A DNA stretch of 64,000 bases, taken from Rhodobacterales bacterium 56_14_T64 (GTDB taxonomy: Bacteria > Pseudomonadota > Alphaproteobacteria > Rhodobacterales > Rhodobacteraceae). A program made the translations under genes and the position numbers. Shown piece by piece: positions 1 through 7,795 of the stretch. The number at the start of each line of letters is the position of its first letter. Position 1 is the first letter of the stretch. The notes beneath the pieces were generated by a model that had not been told where the DNA came from, did no database searches, and saw only the letters and a list, made by a program, of their open reading frames with translations. Where the stretch lies: NCBI GenBank assembly GCA_002162795.1, contig MAAY01000062.1:41551-105550 (forward strand). The letters run 5' to 3'.

Positions 1-126
1 GGCACAGACGAAGGCCAACCCGGCCCAAGGGACTATCATCCGGATTACTACGGCGCCTATGTGCGGGATCTGGATGGCAACAAACTGAATGTTTCGGTGA
101 GCTTGGAGACTAACTCTGGGGCATGA
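1..126 (+). CDS. VOC (glyoxalase/dioxygenase superfamily) protein, C-terminal part
   Basis: Only the last 41 codons are present, in frame 1 from the window edge to a TGA. The visible tail carries the HPDYYGAYVRDLDGNKL pattern that closes the beta-alpha-beta-beta-beta module of glyoxalase/bleomycin-resistance (VOC) proteins; the Asp-Gly-Asn turn and the preceding Tyr-Tyr-Gly-Ala strand are typical. Substrate and metal dependence cannot be inferred from so short a piece. The gene ends about 50 bases before the candidate GTA promoter and is probably an unrelated housekeeping neighbour. Confidence 0.7.
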   Translation, partial: GTDEGQPGPRDYHPDYYGAYVRDLDGNKLNVSVSLETNSGA

Positions 127-177
127 TGCCGTGATGGTCTGTTGCCTACCGACCGCCCGCCCCCATCATTCCAAACC

Positions 178-206
178 TTGACTTTTGTGAAATTTTCACG
201 TATAGG
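178..206 (+). promoter_or_regulatory. Candidate sigma70-like promoter of the GTA cluster
   Basis: TTGACT at 178-183 is followed by a spacer of exactly 17 bases and TATAGG at 201-206, close to the -35/-10 consensus. It lies about 100 bases upstream of the first GTA gene, in the only non-coding gap before the cluster. The start site is not known; the assignment is by pattern only. Confidence 0.5.
187..199. promoter_or_regulatory. Palindrome GTGAAA-T-TTTCAC inside the GTA promoter spacer
   Basis: A perfect 6-1-6 inverted repeat sits entirely between the candidate -35 and -10 hexamers. That placement suits a repressor or activator site controlling GTA transcription. In Rhodobacter capsulatus the GTA promoter is bound by GafA; whether this palindrome is an equivalent site is inference. 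Confidence 0.4.
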
Positions 207-308
207 TTGTGACGCAGTTGGAAGACATCAGGACGGCCTCAGGGGTCTAATCCCGTGGTCGTTCTCGCGTCTCTCATGCGGATCATCACGCATGAGGAAA
301 TCCAGGTC

Positions 309-653
309 ATGGTGCAAAACCCACTGACTCCCCAAATCGAAAGAACCGCTGATCTGCTCAGGTCACTGCAGGATTCCATCCAACGTTTGCGCAACACCGC
401 CGAGGCCCTACGCGAACAGCTGGAGGCCGAGCAGGAGATCGGCGGCGAAATCTCGACACCACATCTCACCAAGCTTGAGGGGCTTATCCGGGACTGCCAG
501 AAAGTGGAGAAAACCCTTGTCGCACAAAGCAGCCAATTTGCCTCGCTCGTCGATACCGACCCCAGCCTTGACCTCGACAACTTGCGCACTGACCTTCGCT
601 GCCGACTATCTAACCTGCGTGCCTGCTGCGATGAGCGAGATGTTTCTGGATGA
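309..653 (+). CDS. terS: GTA gp1, probable small terminase subunit (TerS)
   Basis: 114-residue protein rich in Leu, Glu, Arg and Gln heptads, predicted mostly alpha-helical and coiled-coil through residues 5-80. It is the first gene of the cluster and overlaps the large terminase start by 23 bases, the position of orfg1 in RcGTA, which has been assigned as TerS. The ATG at 309 was chosen because GAGGAAA ends 8 bases upstream; an in-frame ATG at 276 lacks such a site. A GTA small terminase is expected to promote non-specific host DNA packaging with TerL. The assignment rests on position, length and helical character; no catalytic motif is expected. Confidence 0.7.
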   Translation: MVQNPLTPQIERTADLLRSLQDSIQRLRNTAEALREQLEAEQEIGGEISTPHLTKLEGLIRDCQKVEKTLVAQSSQFASLVDTDPSLDLDNLRTDLRCRLSNLRACCDERDVSG

Positions 654-1932
654 ACTTCCGGATGAGCTGCTGATCGCGCTGCCTTATCTGTTCGAGGTCT
701 GGGCCCTGCCGCATCAACTGCCACCCAGTGGCGACTGGCGCAATTGGATCATTCTGGGCGGGCGCGGCGCTGGTAAAACCCGCGCTGGCGCCGAATGGGT
801 GCGCGCCCAGGTCGAAGGCAACCTGCCGATGGAGGCAGGTGCGGCCCGCCGCGTAGCGCTACTGGGCGAAACCTATGATCAAGTTCGCGATGTGATGATC
901 CAGGGCGACAGCGGCATCCTTGCCTGTTCGCCCCCCGATCGTCGCCCAACGTGGAAAGCGGGTGAACGCAAACTGATCTGGCCCAATGGCGCCACCGCGC
1001 AGGTCTTTTCCGCCCACGACCCCGAGGCCCTGCGCGGCCCGCAGTTCGATGCCGCTTGGGCGGATGAACTCGCCAAGTGGAAGAAAGCGCGCTCCAGTTG
1101 GGACATGCTGCAGTTTGCCCTGCGTCTGGGGCAGGATCCTCGGCTCTGTGTGACCACCACACCGCGCAACGTCGCCGTTCTGCGCGAGATCATGGCACTG
1201 TCGTCCACCGTGTTGACCCACGCCCCCACCGAGGCCAACCGCGCCAACTTGGCGCCGTCTTTTCTGACCGAAGTGCGCAGGCGTTATGCTGGCACCCGGT
1301 TGGGACAGCAAGAGCTGGACGGAGTGCTTCTGTCGGATATCGAGGGTGCGCTGTGGACGGACAAGATGCTGCAGGCCGCCTTGCTGGACCGTGCGCCGGA
1401 TATGGACCGCATTGTTGTGGCCGTGGACCCGGCAGTGAGTGCCGGAAAATCCTCGGACGCCTGCGGGATTGTCGTGGTTGGTGCCGCCCTCCAAGGCCCG
1501 CCACAGGACTGGCGGGCTTATGTGCTGGCGGATCGCACGGTACAAGGGGTTGGGCCGCTGGCCTGGGCTCAGGCCTCGATTGCGGCGATGCAGGAGTTCG
1601 GGGCCGACCGGCTGGTGGCCGAGGTGAACCAGGGCGGTGCACTGGTGGAAAACGTGCTGCGTCAGGTCGATCCATTGGTGCCGTACAAAGCCCTGCATGC
1701 CAGCCGCTCTAAATCGGCGCGCGCGGAACCGGTGGCGGCGCTGTACGAGCAAGGGCGGGTGCATCATCTACCCGGATTGGCGGAGCTGGAGCTTGAGATG
1801 AGCCAAATGACTCCGCAGGGCTATCGTGGGTCGGGATCTCCGGACCGGGTGGATGCGCTGGTCTGGGCGCTGCATGACCTGATTATCCTGCCAGGGTCAC
1901 TGGCGCTCAGGCCTCGGCTTAGGGTGTTATGA
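631..1932 (+). CDS. terL: GTA gp2, large terminase subunit (TerL) ATPase-nuclease
   Basis: 433-residue DNA-packaging motor. Walker A is GGRGAGKT at residues 43-50, and the Walker B acidic pair lies in AAWADEL (Asp145, Glu146). The C-terminal RNase H-like nuclease domain begins around residue 262 with VVAVDPAVS (Asp266 as a metal ligand) and ends with SPDRVDALVWAL, which supplies a late acidic residue. The enzyme pumps host chromosomal DNA into the prohead and cuts it headful-wise. The start at 631 gives MSEMFLDEL and a 23-base overlap with gp1; the same frame is open further upstream but only as an overprint of gp1. All motifs are intact. Confidence 0.93.
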   Translation: MSEMFLDELPDELLIALPYLFEVWALPHQLPPSGDWRNWIILGGRGAGKTRAGAEWVRAQVEGNLPMEAGAARRVALLGETYDQVRDVMIQGDSGILACSPPDRRPTWKAGERKLIWPNGATAQVFSAHDPEALRGPQFDAAWADELAKWKKARSSWDMLQFALRLGQDPRLCVTTTPRNVAVLREIMALSSTVLTHAPTEANRANLAPSFLTEVRRRYAGTRLGQQELDGVLLSDIEGALWTDKMLQAALLDRAPDMDRIVVAVDPAVSAGKSSDACGIVVVGAALQGPPQDWRAYVLADRTVQGVGPLAWAQASIAAMQEFGADRLVAEVNQGGALVENVLRQVDPLVPYKALHASRSKSARAEPVAALYEQGRVHHLPGLAELELEMSQMTPQGYRGSGSPDRVDALVWALHDLIILPGSLALRPRLRVL

Positions 1933-1936
1933 TCAC

Positions 1937-1963
1937 AACCGCCTGCCTGTGTGGCGGGCGGTT
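1937..1963 (+). terminator. Hairpin after terL
   Basis: AACCGCCTGCC at 1937-1947 pairs with GGCGGGCGGTT at 1953-1963 (11 pairs, one T-G) around a TGTGT loop, followed by a short TCTTT. It starts 5 bases after the terL stop, inside the GTA cluster, so it may be a partial terminator or an mRNA-stability element rather than an absolute stop. The remaining spacer to the portal gene holds no gene. Confidence 0.55.
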
Positions 1964-2114
1964 TCTTTGAGTATTTTTAGCAAAAAGAAGGTTCGGGCAT
2001 AGGGGGTGTTGCGCAGCCGGCGTTCGCGCTGGATCGGAAATCTTCAGGCACGTCAGGGATAAAAGTCTCAGCAAGGGGGCGACAGTGCCTCGAAGATGAG
2101 AATGAGGAAATGTC

Positions 2115-3296
2115 ATGGTGTTTGACCTCCTGCGGCGCAAGAAGACCCCTATCGAGCAAAAGGCAAGCGCAGCCGCCCGTGTGGTGGCCTGGCAAGGCGC
2201 GGGCCGGGTGGCTTGGAGCCCGCGTGATAGTCAGTCGCTGATCCGTAGCGGATTTTTAGGCAACCCGGTTGGGTTTCGCTGTGTCAAACTGATCGCCGAG
2301 GCCGCCGCCGCGTTGCCGCTAGTGTTACAGGACCAGCAGCAACGGTTTGAACAACATCCCATTTTGGCCCTGCTGGCGCGCCCCAATGTGGCGCAGGGGC
2401 GGGCCGAACTGCTGGAGTCGTTGTTTGGTCAGTTGCTGCTTACTGGCAATACTTATGTCGAGGCGGTGGCGGGCGATCAGGGCCTGCCGGTTGAGCTGCA
2501 TGTGTTGCGTTCGGACCGGGTTTCGGTGCTGCCGGGGACAGATGGCTGGCCCTCGGGCTATGAGTATAAGGTGGGGAGCCGCAAACACCACTTTGAGATG
2601 ACTGGTACGCGTGCTGCGATCTGCCACATCAAGAGCTTTCACCCGCAGGACGATCACTATGGATTGTCACCGCTGCAGGCGGCGGCGATGGCGGTGGATG
2701 TGCACAACAGTGCCTCGCGCTGGTCCAAGGCGCTGCTGGACAATGCAGCGCGCCCGTCTGGTGCGCTGGTCTGGAAGGGTAGCGATGGGCAGGGCAGCAT
2801 GGCGGATGATCAGTTCCGCCGCTTAAGTGATGAAATCGAAGCCAATTTTCAGGGCGCGCGCAATGCCGGGCGGCCTATGGTGCTCGAAGGGGGCTTAGAT
2901 TGGAAACCGATGGGGTTTTCCCCCAGCGATATGGAGTTCCAAAAGACCAAAGAAGCCGCCGCGCGGGAAATTGCTCTGGCCTTTGGGGTGCCGCCGATGC
3001 TGCTGGGCATTCAGGGCGATGCCACTTACGCCAACTACCAAGAGGCCAACCGCGCCTTTTACCGGCTCACGGTGGTGCCGCTGGTCACCCGCGTTGCAGC
3101 CGCCTTAATCGACTGGCTGTCAGGGTTTGAGGGCGCTCAGTTGACGTTGAAACCGGATCTGGATCAGGTGGCGGCGCTGTCGGCGGAACGCGATGCGCAA
3201 TGGGCGCGGGTGTCTTCCGCCGCGTTTCTCAGCCGCAGCGAAAAACGCCGCTTGCTGGGACTGCCCCCCGAGGACGGAGGCACAGAAGATGCGTGA
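2115..3296 (+). CDS. GTA gp3, HK97-family portal protein
   Basis: 393-residue portal of the HK97/SPP1 type, the dodecameric ring through which DNA enters the head. The N-terminus MVFDLLRRKK is basic, and the core has the RCVKLIAEAAAALPL and LLARPNVAQGRAELLESLF segments usual in the family, then the LLGIQGDATYANYQEANRAFYRLTVVPL stretch in shorter blocks near residues 297-325, close to the stem and crown helices. It follows the hairpin after terL and overlaps the next gene by 8 bases. Length matches known GTA portals. Confidence 0.93.
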   Translation: MVFDLLRRKKTPIEQKASAAARVVAWQGAGRVAWSPRDSQSLIRSGFLGNPVGFRCVKLIAEAAAALPLVLQDQQQRFEQHPILALLARPNVAQGRAELLESLFGQLLLTGNTYVEAVAGDQGLPVELHVLRSDRVSVLPGTDGWPSGYEYKVGSRKHHFEMTGTRAAICHIKSFHPQDDHYGLSPLQAAAMAVDVHNSASRWSKALLDNAARPSGALVWKGSDGQGSMADDQFRRLSDEIEANFQGARNAGRPMVLEGGLDWKPMGFSPSDMEFQKTKEAAAREIALAFGVPPMLLGIQGDATYANYQEANRAFYRLTVVPLVTRVAAALIDWLSGFEGAQLTLKPDLDQVAALSAERDAQWARVSSAAFLSRSEKRRLLGLPPEDGGTEDA

Positions 3297-3507
3297 TGCT
3301 ATGCCGCCGCCCTTTGACTGCGCGCCCGGGCTGCGTCTGGCGGCGCATGAACGGCTGATGCAGCTGCAAACCGACCACCTGAACCGGCGTCTGGACCGTC
3401 TGGAACAGATGATGGAACGGCTGGATCGACGTTTGTGGTTCACCGTCTACGGCGTGGCTGCGGTCATTCTGGGGCAGGCGTTCCGGTCCTTCATGCTGTT
3501 GCAATAG
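3289..3507 (+). CDS. GTA g3.5, small membrane-anchored protein
   Basis: 72 residues. The first half is a charged helix with repeated Arg-Leu-Asp/Glu spacing (DHLNRRLDRLEQMMERLDRR), and the C-terminal part is one hydrophobic segment (LWFTVYGVAAVILGQAFRSF) that should span the membrane. It sits between portal and prohead protease, where GTA clusters carry the small gene g3.5. The start is ATG at 3289, overlapping the portal stop by 8 bases. The function is not established; a role tied to the inner membrane during assembly or release is speculation. Confidence 0.7.
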   Translation: MRDAMPPPFDCAPGLRLAAHERLMQLQTDHLNRRLDRLEQMMERLDRRLWFTVYGVAAVILGQAFRSFMLLQ

Positions 3508-3541
3508 CAACGTGTTAACAAAGTATTAATCGAGGTTTCTA

Positions 3542-4099
3542 ATGCAAAATGAAACTCAGTTAGAGCAAAAATTCATGGCCGCCAAAACCGCGCTCAGCCT
3601 CTCTGACGGGCAGGTGATCGAAGGTTACGCCAGCCGATTTGGCGAGGTGGACCAGAGCGGTGATGTGGTGCTGCGTGGCGCCTATGCGGCTTCGCTTGCG
3701 GCACTGCAGGCGCGCGGCGGTAAGGTCAAGATGCTGTGGCAACACGACCCGGCGCAGCCCATTGGGGTCTGGGATGACGTGCGCGAGGATGACCACGGGC
3801 TGTGGGTCAAGGGCCGCTTGCTGGTGGAAACCCGCCGTGGCGCCGAGGCCGCAGCCTTGATTGCCGCCGGGGCCATTGACGGACTGTCGATCGGCTATCG
3901 CACCAAATGCGCCAGCAAGGGCGACAAAGGCGAACGCCGCTTAAGCGAGGTCGAGCTGTGGGAGGTGTCTTTAGTGACTTTTCCAATGCTGCCCACCGCG
4001 CGGGTGACAGGCAAAGCGGCGGCGGATCCGGTCTTGGATGCATTGCAGGACATGGCCGGGATCCTGGCACAGGCGCGACGTCAGATGACGCAGCGCTGA
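3542..4099 (+). CDS. GTA gp4, HK97-type prohead protease
   Basis: 185-residue serine protease of family S78, which trims the capsid protein's N-terminal scaffold region during head maturation. The conserved N-terminal strand IEGYASRFGEVDQSGDVV is visible, followed by the catalytic His in LWQHDP (His68) and the nucleophile Ser in DGLSIGY (Ser116). It is placed just before the major capsid gene, as in HK97 and RcGTA. The C-terminal tail is Ala/Gln-rich and may be self-processed. Confidence 0.92.
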   Translation: MQNETQLEQKFMAAKTALSLSDGQVIEGYASRFGEVDQSGDVVLRGAYAASLAALQARGGKVKMLWQHDPAQPIGVWDDVREDDHGLWVKGRLLVETRRGAEAAALIAAGAIDGLSIGYRTKCASKGDKGERRLSEVELWEVSLVTFPMLPTARVTGKAAADPVLDALQDMAGILAQARRQMTQR

Positions 4100-4132
4100 C
4101 AGGGGGCAAATCAAACCAAACAGGACACTCAG

Positions 4133-5314
4133 ATGAGCAAGACCATACCCCAACACGGGGCCACGGACGCTGCCCCTTTGATCCGGGACGTGACCCAGTC
4201 GATGGCTGGATTTGTCGAAGATTTCAAAGGCTTCCGCGACGACATCAAGGCAAAACTGAAACTGACCGAAGAGCGAGTAACCATGCTGGACCGAAAAACT
4301 CAAATCGCGGCGCGCCCGCAGCTGTCTGCCTGCAATGATGCTGGCGCCCCACACCAAAAAGCCTTTCAGTCTTACCTTCGTTCAGGCGATGACGATGGGC
4401 TGCGCGGGTTGCAACTGGACGGCAAGTCGCTGTCGACAGCCGTGAACAGCGATGGTGGATATCTGGTCGATCCAGTTACTGCCGAGACGGTGATTTCAGT
4501 GCTACAAGCCACCGCCTCGATCCGCGCGATTGCGGCGGTGGTCACGGTCGAGGCGACGTCTTATGACGTGCTGATTGACCACACTGATGTGGGAGCCGGC
4601 TGGGCCACTGAAGCCGATCCTGCCTCGGAAACCGGCACCCCGGTTATTGATCGGATTACCATTCCCCTGCATGAACTTAGCGCCCTTCCCAAGGCCTCGC
4701 AGCGGTTGCTGGATGACAGCGCTTTTGACATCGAGTCCTGGCTGGCCGGGCGCATTGCCGACAAGTTCTCGCGGGCCGAAGCCTCGGCGTTTCTGAACGG
4801 CGATGGTGTCGACAAACCAACCGGTATTCTGACTCATGCGGTGGTGGACAATGACAGCTGGAGTTGGGGCAATATTGGCTATGTCGCCAGTGGCAGTGAC
4901 GGCGGGATTGGCGATGGTGATGCCATTGTCGATCTGGTCTACGCACTGGGCGCGCAGTACCGGGCAAATGGCACTTTTGTAATGAATTCAAAGACTGCGG
5001 GCCTGATCCGCAAGTTGAAAGATGGCGATGGCCGCTTCCTGTGGTCCGATGGTCTGGCGGCGGGTGAGCCCGCACGTCTGATGGGCTATCCGGTTCTGGT
5101 GGCCGAGGATATGCCGGATGCCGCCAGCGACAGCTACTCAATAGCCTTTGGTGATTTCTCGGCTGGTTATACCATTGCCGAACGTCCCGATTTGCGGGTG
5201 CTGCGGGATCCGTTCAGCGCTAAGCCGCATGTGCTGTTTTATGCCACCAAACGTGTTGGCGGTGATGTCAGCGATTTTGCCGCCATCAAGCTGCTGAAAT
5301 TCGGCCTGACCTAA
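4133..5314 (+). CDS. GTA gp5, HK97-fold major capsid protein
   Basis: 393-residue capsid subunit. Residues 1-65 form the helical, charged delta domain expected to act as internal scaffold (DVTQSMAGFVEDFKGF, then KAKLKLTEERVTML). The HK97-fold shell domain follows, with the family-typical GYLVDPVTAETVISVLQATASIR region in pieces near residues 107-129 and FLNGDGVDKPTGIL near 222-235. Cleavage by gp4 probably falls between residues 70 and 105; the exact site is not visible. It is the most abundant GTA structural protein, and a strong hairpin follows its stop after 15 bases. Confidence 0.94.
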   Translation: MSKTIPQHGATDAAPLIRDVTQSMAGFVEDFKGFRDDIKAKLKLTEERVTMLDRKTQIAARPQLSACNDAGAPHQKAFQSYLRSGDDDGLRGLQLDGKSLSTAVNSDGGYLVDPVTAETVISVLQATASIRAIAAVVTVEATSYDVLIDHTDVGAGWATEADPASETGTPVIDRITIPLHELSALPKASQRLLDDSAFDIESWLAGRIADKFSRAEASAFLNGDGVDKPTGILTHAVVDNDSWSWGNIGYVASGSDGGIGDGDAIVDLVYALGAQYRANGTFVMNSKTAGLIRKLKDGDGRFLWSDGLAAGEPARLMGYPVLVAEDMPDAASDSYSIAFGDFSAGYTIAERPDLRVLRDPFSAKPHVLFYATKRVGGDVSDFAAIKLLKFGLT

Positions 5315-5329
5315 CTGGTCTAGCCGATG

Positions 5330-5353
5330 ACGTGACCGGCAGCCCGGTCACGT
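5330..5353 (+). terminator. Perfect hairpin after the GTA capsid gene
   Basis: ACGTGACCGG (5330-5339) and CCGGTCACGT (5344-5353) form a 10-pair stem with a CAGC loop. No T-run follows, so a 3' stability element or partial terminator that favours capsid mRNA is more likely than a full stop. A second, looser repeat, TGTGCCG (5376-5382) / CGGCACA (5407-5413), lies in the same spacer. Confidence 0.5.
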
Positions 5354-5478
5354 TGGCAGGCGTGTGTCTCAATCTTGTGCCGTCCAGCTGCTCCCCTCCG
5401 TCCGAGCGGCACAGGAAGACGCGCGCCTGCTGTATCAAAGTTCTGTCCCTCGCGGACGCAAGTTTCCGGAGTAATGAG

Positions 5479-6078
5479 ATGATGTTGAGTGAACAAACGC
5501 CGGTGCCCGAGACCGCGCTGCCGTTAGAGCCGTTCAAGGCACATCTGCGGCTGGGAACCGGATTTGGCGAAGGCAATCTGCAGGATGAAGTTTTGGTCAG
5601 TTTTCTGCGCGCTGCCATTGCCGCAATCGAAGCAAGGACCGGCAAGGTGCTGATAACCCGGCAGTTTACCCTCAACATGCATCAATGGCGCGATCCTGTA
5701 GCGCAGGTGCTGCCTTTGGTGCCGGTAACATCCGTAGGCACTGTTGTATTGGTAGATGCTGAAGGTGGCGAAGACACACTTGAGACAAGCTTGTATCATC
5801 TGGTTCAGGATAGCCAGCATCCTCAGCTTTGTCCCACCGGCAGTCTGTTGCCTGCGGTTGTTAACGGTGGTGCGCTGCGCATCACGTTGACAGCGGGCAT
5901 GGCAGGTGATTGGGGTGGGCTCCCGGCTGATCTGGGGCAGGCGGTGTTAATGCTGGCATCGCATTATTACAACTATCGCGACGACACCGGACTGTCGGGC
6001 GGCTGCATGCCTTTTGGTGTCACCAGCCTGATCGAGCGCTACCGCGTTGTCCGTCTCAGCCTGGGGCGGGTGCAATGA
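5479..6078 (+). CDS. GTA gp6, head-tail adaptor (gp6-like connector)
   Basis: 199-residue connector that docks on the portal ring. It carries the helical bundle typical of phage gp6-like adaptors (FLRAAIAAIEARTGKVLITRQF in pieces, residues 41-62) and the late DLGQAVLMLASHYYNYRD helix that lines the ring. The ATG at 5479 was picked because CGGAG ends about 7 bases upstream; longer in-frame extensions would run through the structured spacer. It overlaps gp7 by 4 bases (ATGA), pointing to translational coupling. Confidence 0.85.
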   Translation: MMLSEQTPVPETALPLEPFKAHLRLGTGFGEGNLQDEVLVSFLRAAIAAIEARTGKVLITRQFTLNMHQWRDPVAQVLPLVPVTSVGTVVLVDAEGGEDTLETSLYHLVQDSQHPQLCPTGSLLPAVVNGGALRITLTAGMAGDWGGLPADLGQAVLMLASHYYNYRDDTGLSGGCMPFGVTSLIERYRVVRLSLGRVQ

Positions 6079-6413
6079 CTGCGCCGGTTCTGTCGCGTCG
6101 TCTGACGCTCGAAGACCCACAACGCGCCAGTGATGGCAGCGGTGGGCATGTCGAGGCATGGGAGGCTCTGGGGGATCTTTGGGCTGAGGTTAAGCCTTTG
6201 ACAGGTCGTGCCAAAATGCAGGGCGGCGTGGATCTGTCCTTGCAGCGGTACCGCGTCACTGTGCGTGCGACACCAGTAGGATCTGCCAGCCGCCCGCGAC
6301 CGGATCAACGGTTTCGCGATGGCACACAACTGTTTCTGATCCACGCCGTGGCCGAGGCCGATGCCTTGGGACGCTACCTAACCTGTTTTGTGCAAGAGGA
6401 GGTCTCGGCATGA
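6075..6413 (+). CDS. GTA gp7, head completion / stopper protein
   Basis: 112 residues, a small beta-barrel head closure protein of the SPP1 gp16/TIGR01563 type. Recognisable features are the N-terminal RRLTLEDPQRASDGSGG, the ALGDLWAEVKPLTG strand and a YRVTVRATP strand before the C-terminal half. It closes the channel between adaptor and tail. Start and stop overlap gp6 and gp8 by 4 bases each. Confidence 0.83.
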   Translation: MTAPVLSRRLTLEDPQRASDGSGGHVEAWEALGDLWAEVKPLTGRAKMQGGVDLSLQRYRVTVRATPVGSASRPRPDQRFRDGTQLFLIHAVAEADALGRYLTCFVQEEVSA

Positions 6414-6808
6414 GTTACGCTTTGTCTGCTGCGCTGCAATCGGCGGTGTTTCAGCACCTGAGCAACGATCCCGCGCTGGTCGGCGTTGCCATCCATGACG
6501 CGCTGCCCTCGGGCACTGTGCCGCAGACCTATGTGCTGCTGGGAAGTGAAGATGTGCGGGATGGTTCTGATGTCTCGGGTGCTGGGGCGCTGCATCGATT
6601 TAACGTTTCAATTCATTCCGATAGCGCCGGTTTCCTATCAGCGAAACAGCTTGCCGCAACGCTGTGTGACACTCTGCTGGATGCGCCCCTGATCCTGTCG
6701 CGAGGGCATCTGATCGGCCTCTGGTTTGATCGCGCCAATGCAAGGCGGATGAGCGACGGCAGCCGCAGGATCGAACTGCGGTTTCGCGCCCGGGTCGAGG
6801 ATAGCTGA
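6410..6808 (+). CDS. GTA gp8, tail terminator (DUF3168)
   Basis: 132 residues of the DUF3168 family, the ring that ends tail-tube growth and joins tail to head. Typical segments are the opening helix ALQSAVFQHLSNDPAL, the loop SGTVPQTYVLLGSEDVRD, and the strand HRFNVSIHSDSAGF leading into the helix SAKQLAATLCDTLL. It overlaps gp7 by 4 bases and is separated from the tail tube gene by 52 bases with a clear GGAG site for the latter. Confidence 0.85.
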   Translation: MSYALSAALQSAVFQHLSNDPALVGVAIHDALPSGTVPQTYVLLGSEDVRDGSDVSGAGALHRFNVSIHSDSAGFLSAKQLAATLCDTLLDAPLILSRGHLIGLWFDRANARRMSDGSRRIELRFRARVEDS

Positions 6809-6860
6809 TGTCCCGACCGACCTTTCAAATTAACGCGCTGAAATAACAGGAGAAATTACA

Positions 6861-7274
6861 ATGACAGCCCAAAATGGTAAGGACCTATTGGTCAAGGTGG
6901 ACATGACCGGCGACGGGCAGTTCGACACTCTCGCAGGCCTGCGCGCCACGCGGATCAGTTTCAATGCAGAAACGGTGGATGTCACCAGTCTGGAAAGCCA
7001 GGGTGGCTGGCGCGAGCTGTTGTCCGGTGCTGGTGTGCGCTCGGCCTCGATCTCGGGGTCTGGCGTGTTCCGCGATGCTGGGTCGGATGAGCGGGCTCGA
7101 CAGTTGTTCTTTGACGGCGAAACTCCGGATTTTCAGGTGATCATCCCGGATTTTGGCATTGTGGCGGGCGCCTTTCAGGTTACCGCGCTGGAATATGCCG
7201 GCAGCCACAACGGCGAGGCCACTTACGAGCTGTCACTGGCCAGCGCCGGGGTGCTTGCCTTTACGGCGGTCTAA
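6861..7274 (+). CDS. GTA gp9, major tail tube protein
   Basis: 137 residues, TP901-1-like phage major tail protein family. The N-terminal QNGKDLLVKVD and the later TVDVTSLESQGGWRELL are hallmarks; the rest is beta-rich, as expected for stacked tube rings. AGGAGA lies 8-13 bases before the ATG. Two genes for tail assembly chaperones and the tape measure follow directly, matching the standard order of siphophage tail modules. Confidence 0.9.
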   Translation: MTAQNGKDLLVKVDMTGDGQFDTLAGLRATRISFNAETVDVTSLESQGGWRELLSGAGVRSASISGSGVFRDAGSDERARQLFFDGETPDFQVIIPDFGIVAGAFQVTALEYAGSHNGEATYELSLASAGVLAFTAV

Positions 7275-7277
7275 GCC

Positions 7278-7598
7278 ATGGCCAATCCCTGGACAGGCGA
7301 AGTGGAACTGGTGATTGACGGGACCCCACGGGTTATGAAGCTGACCCTGGGCGCGCTGGCAGAACTTGAGCAGGCGCTGAAAGTCGGGTCGCTGGTGGAT
7401 CTTGTGCAACGGTTTGAAAGCGGTGGTTTTTCGGCGGCGGATGTCTTGGCGCTGATTGGGGCCGGGCTGCAGGGCGGCGGAATGCCGATATCTGCCGAGG
7501 ATCTGGCCCATGCTGAAATAGACGGTGGCCCGATGGCAGCGGCTAGGGCAGCGGCGCAACTGTTGGCGCGGGCCTTTATGACGCCGGATCTGCCGTGA
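7278..7598 (+). CDS. GTA gp10, tail assembly chaperone family
   Basis: 106 residues. The protein opens with a tail-derived strand pattern (WTGEVELVIDGTPRVMKLTLGALAELEQAL in parts) typical of the GTA g10 / GTA_gp10 family, and has a helical C-terminus rich in Ala. It is expected to coat the tape measure protein during tail-tube polymerisation. It lies 3 bases after the tail tube gene and overlaps the following small gene by 4 bases. Confidence 0.8.
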   Translation: MANPWTGEVELVIDGTPRVMKLTLGALAELEQALKVGSLVDLVQRFESGGFSAADVLALIGAGLQGGGMPISAEDLAHAEIDGGPMAAARAAAQLLARAFMTPDLP

Positions 7599-7795
7599 GC
7601 CAGTTGGACTGGCCATCTATGATGCGGGCCGGGTTGTTGGGGCTGCGGTTGCTGCCCGCTGATTTCTGGCGGCTGACCCCAGCTGAATTGCGGTTGATGC
7701 TGGGGCAAAGCGCAGCTCAGACCCCGATGGGCCGGGCGGGGCTTGATGCTTTGATGAACGCCTATCCCGACCAGACAGGAGACGACGATGAGTGA
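7595..7795 (+). CDS. GTA g10.1, small tail assembly chaperone
   Basis: 66 residues, matching the rcc01693-type/TIGR02216 small protein found between g10 and g11 in GTA clusters. The pattern MMRAGLLGLRLLPADFWRLTPAELRLML (residues 8-35, partly quoted) with the Phe-Trp-x-Leu-Thr-Pro-x-Glu core is characteristic. It starts at an ATG or GTG giving SQLDWPS and overlaps g10 by 4 bases and g11 by 8 bases. It probably acts with gp10 as the second chaperone, doing the job that a frameshift product does in many phages. Confidence 0.8.
   Translation: MSQLDWPSMMRAGLLGLRLLPADFWRLTPAELRLMLGQSAAQTPMGRAGLDALMNAYPDQTGDDDE

Noticed and set aside
859..1767. 302-codon open frame antisense to terL
   Set aside because: It mirrors the GC-rich third-position bias of terL, has no ribosome site or family features, and is fully covered by a proven gene.
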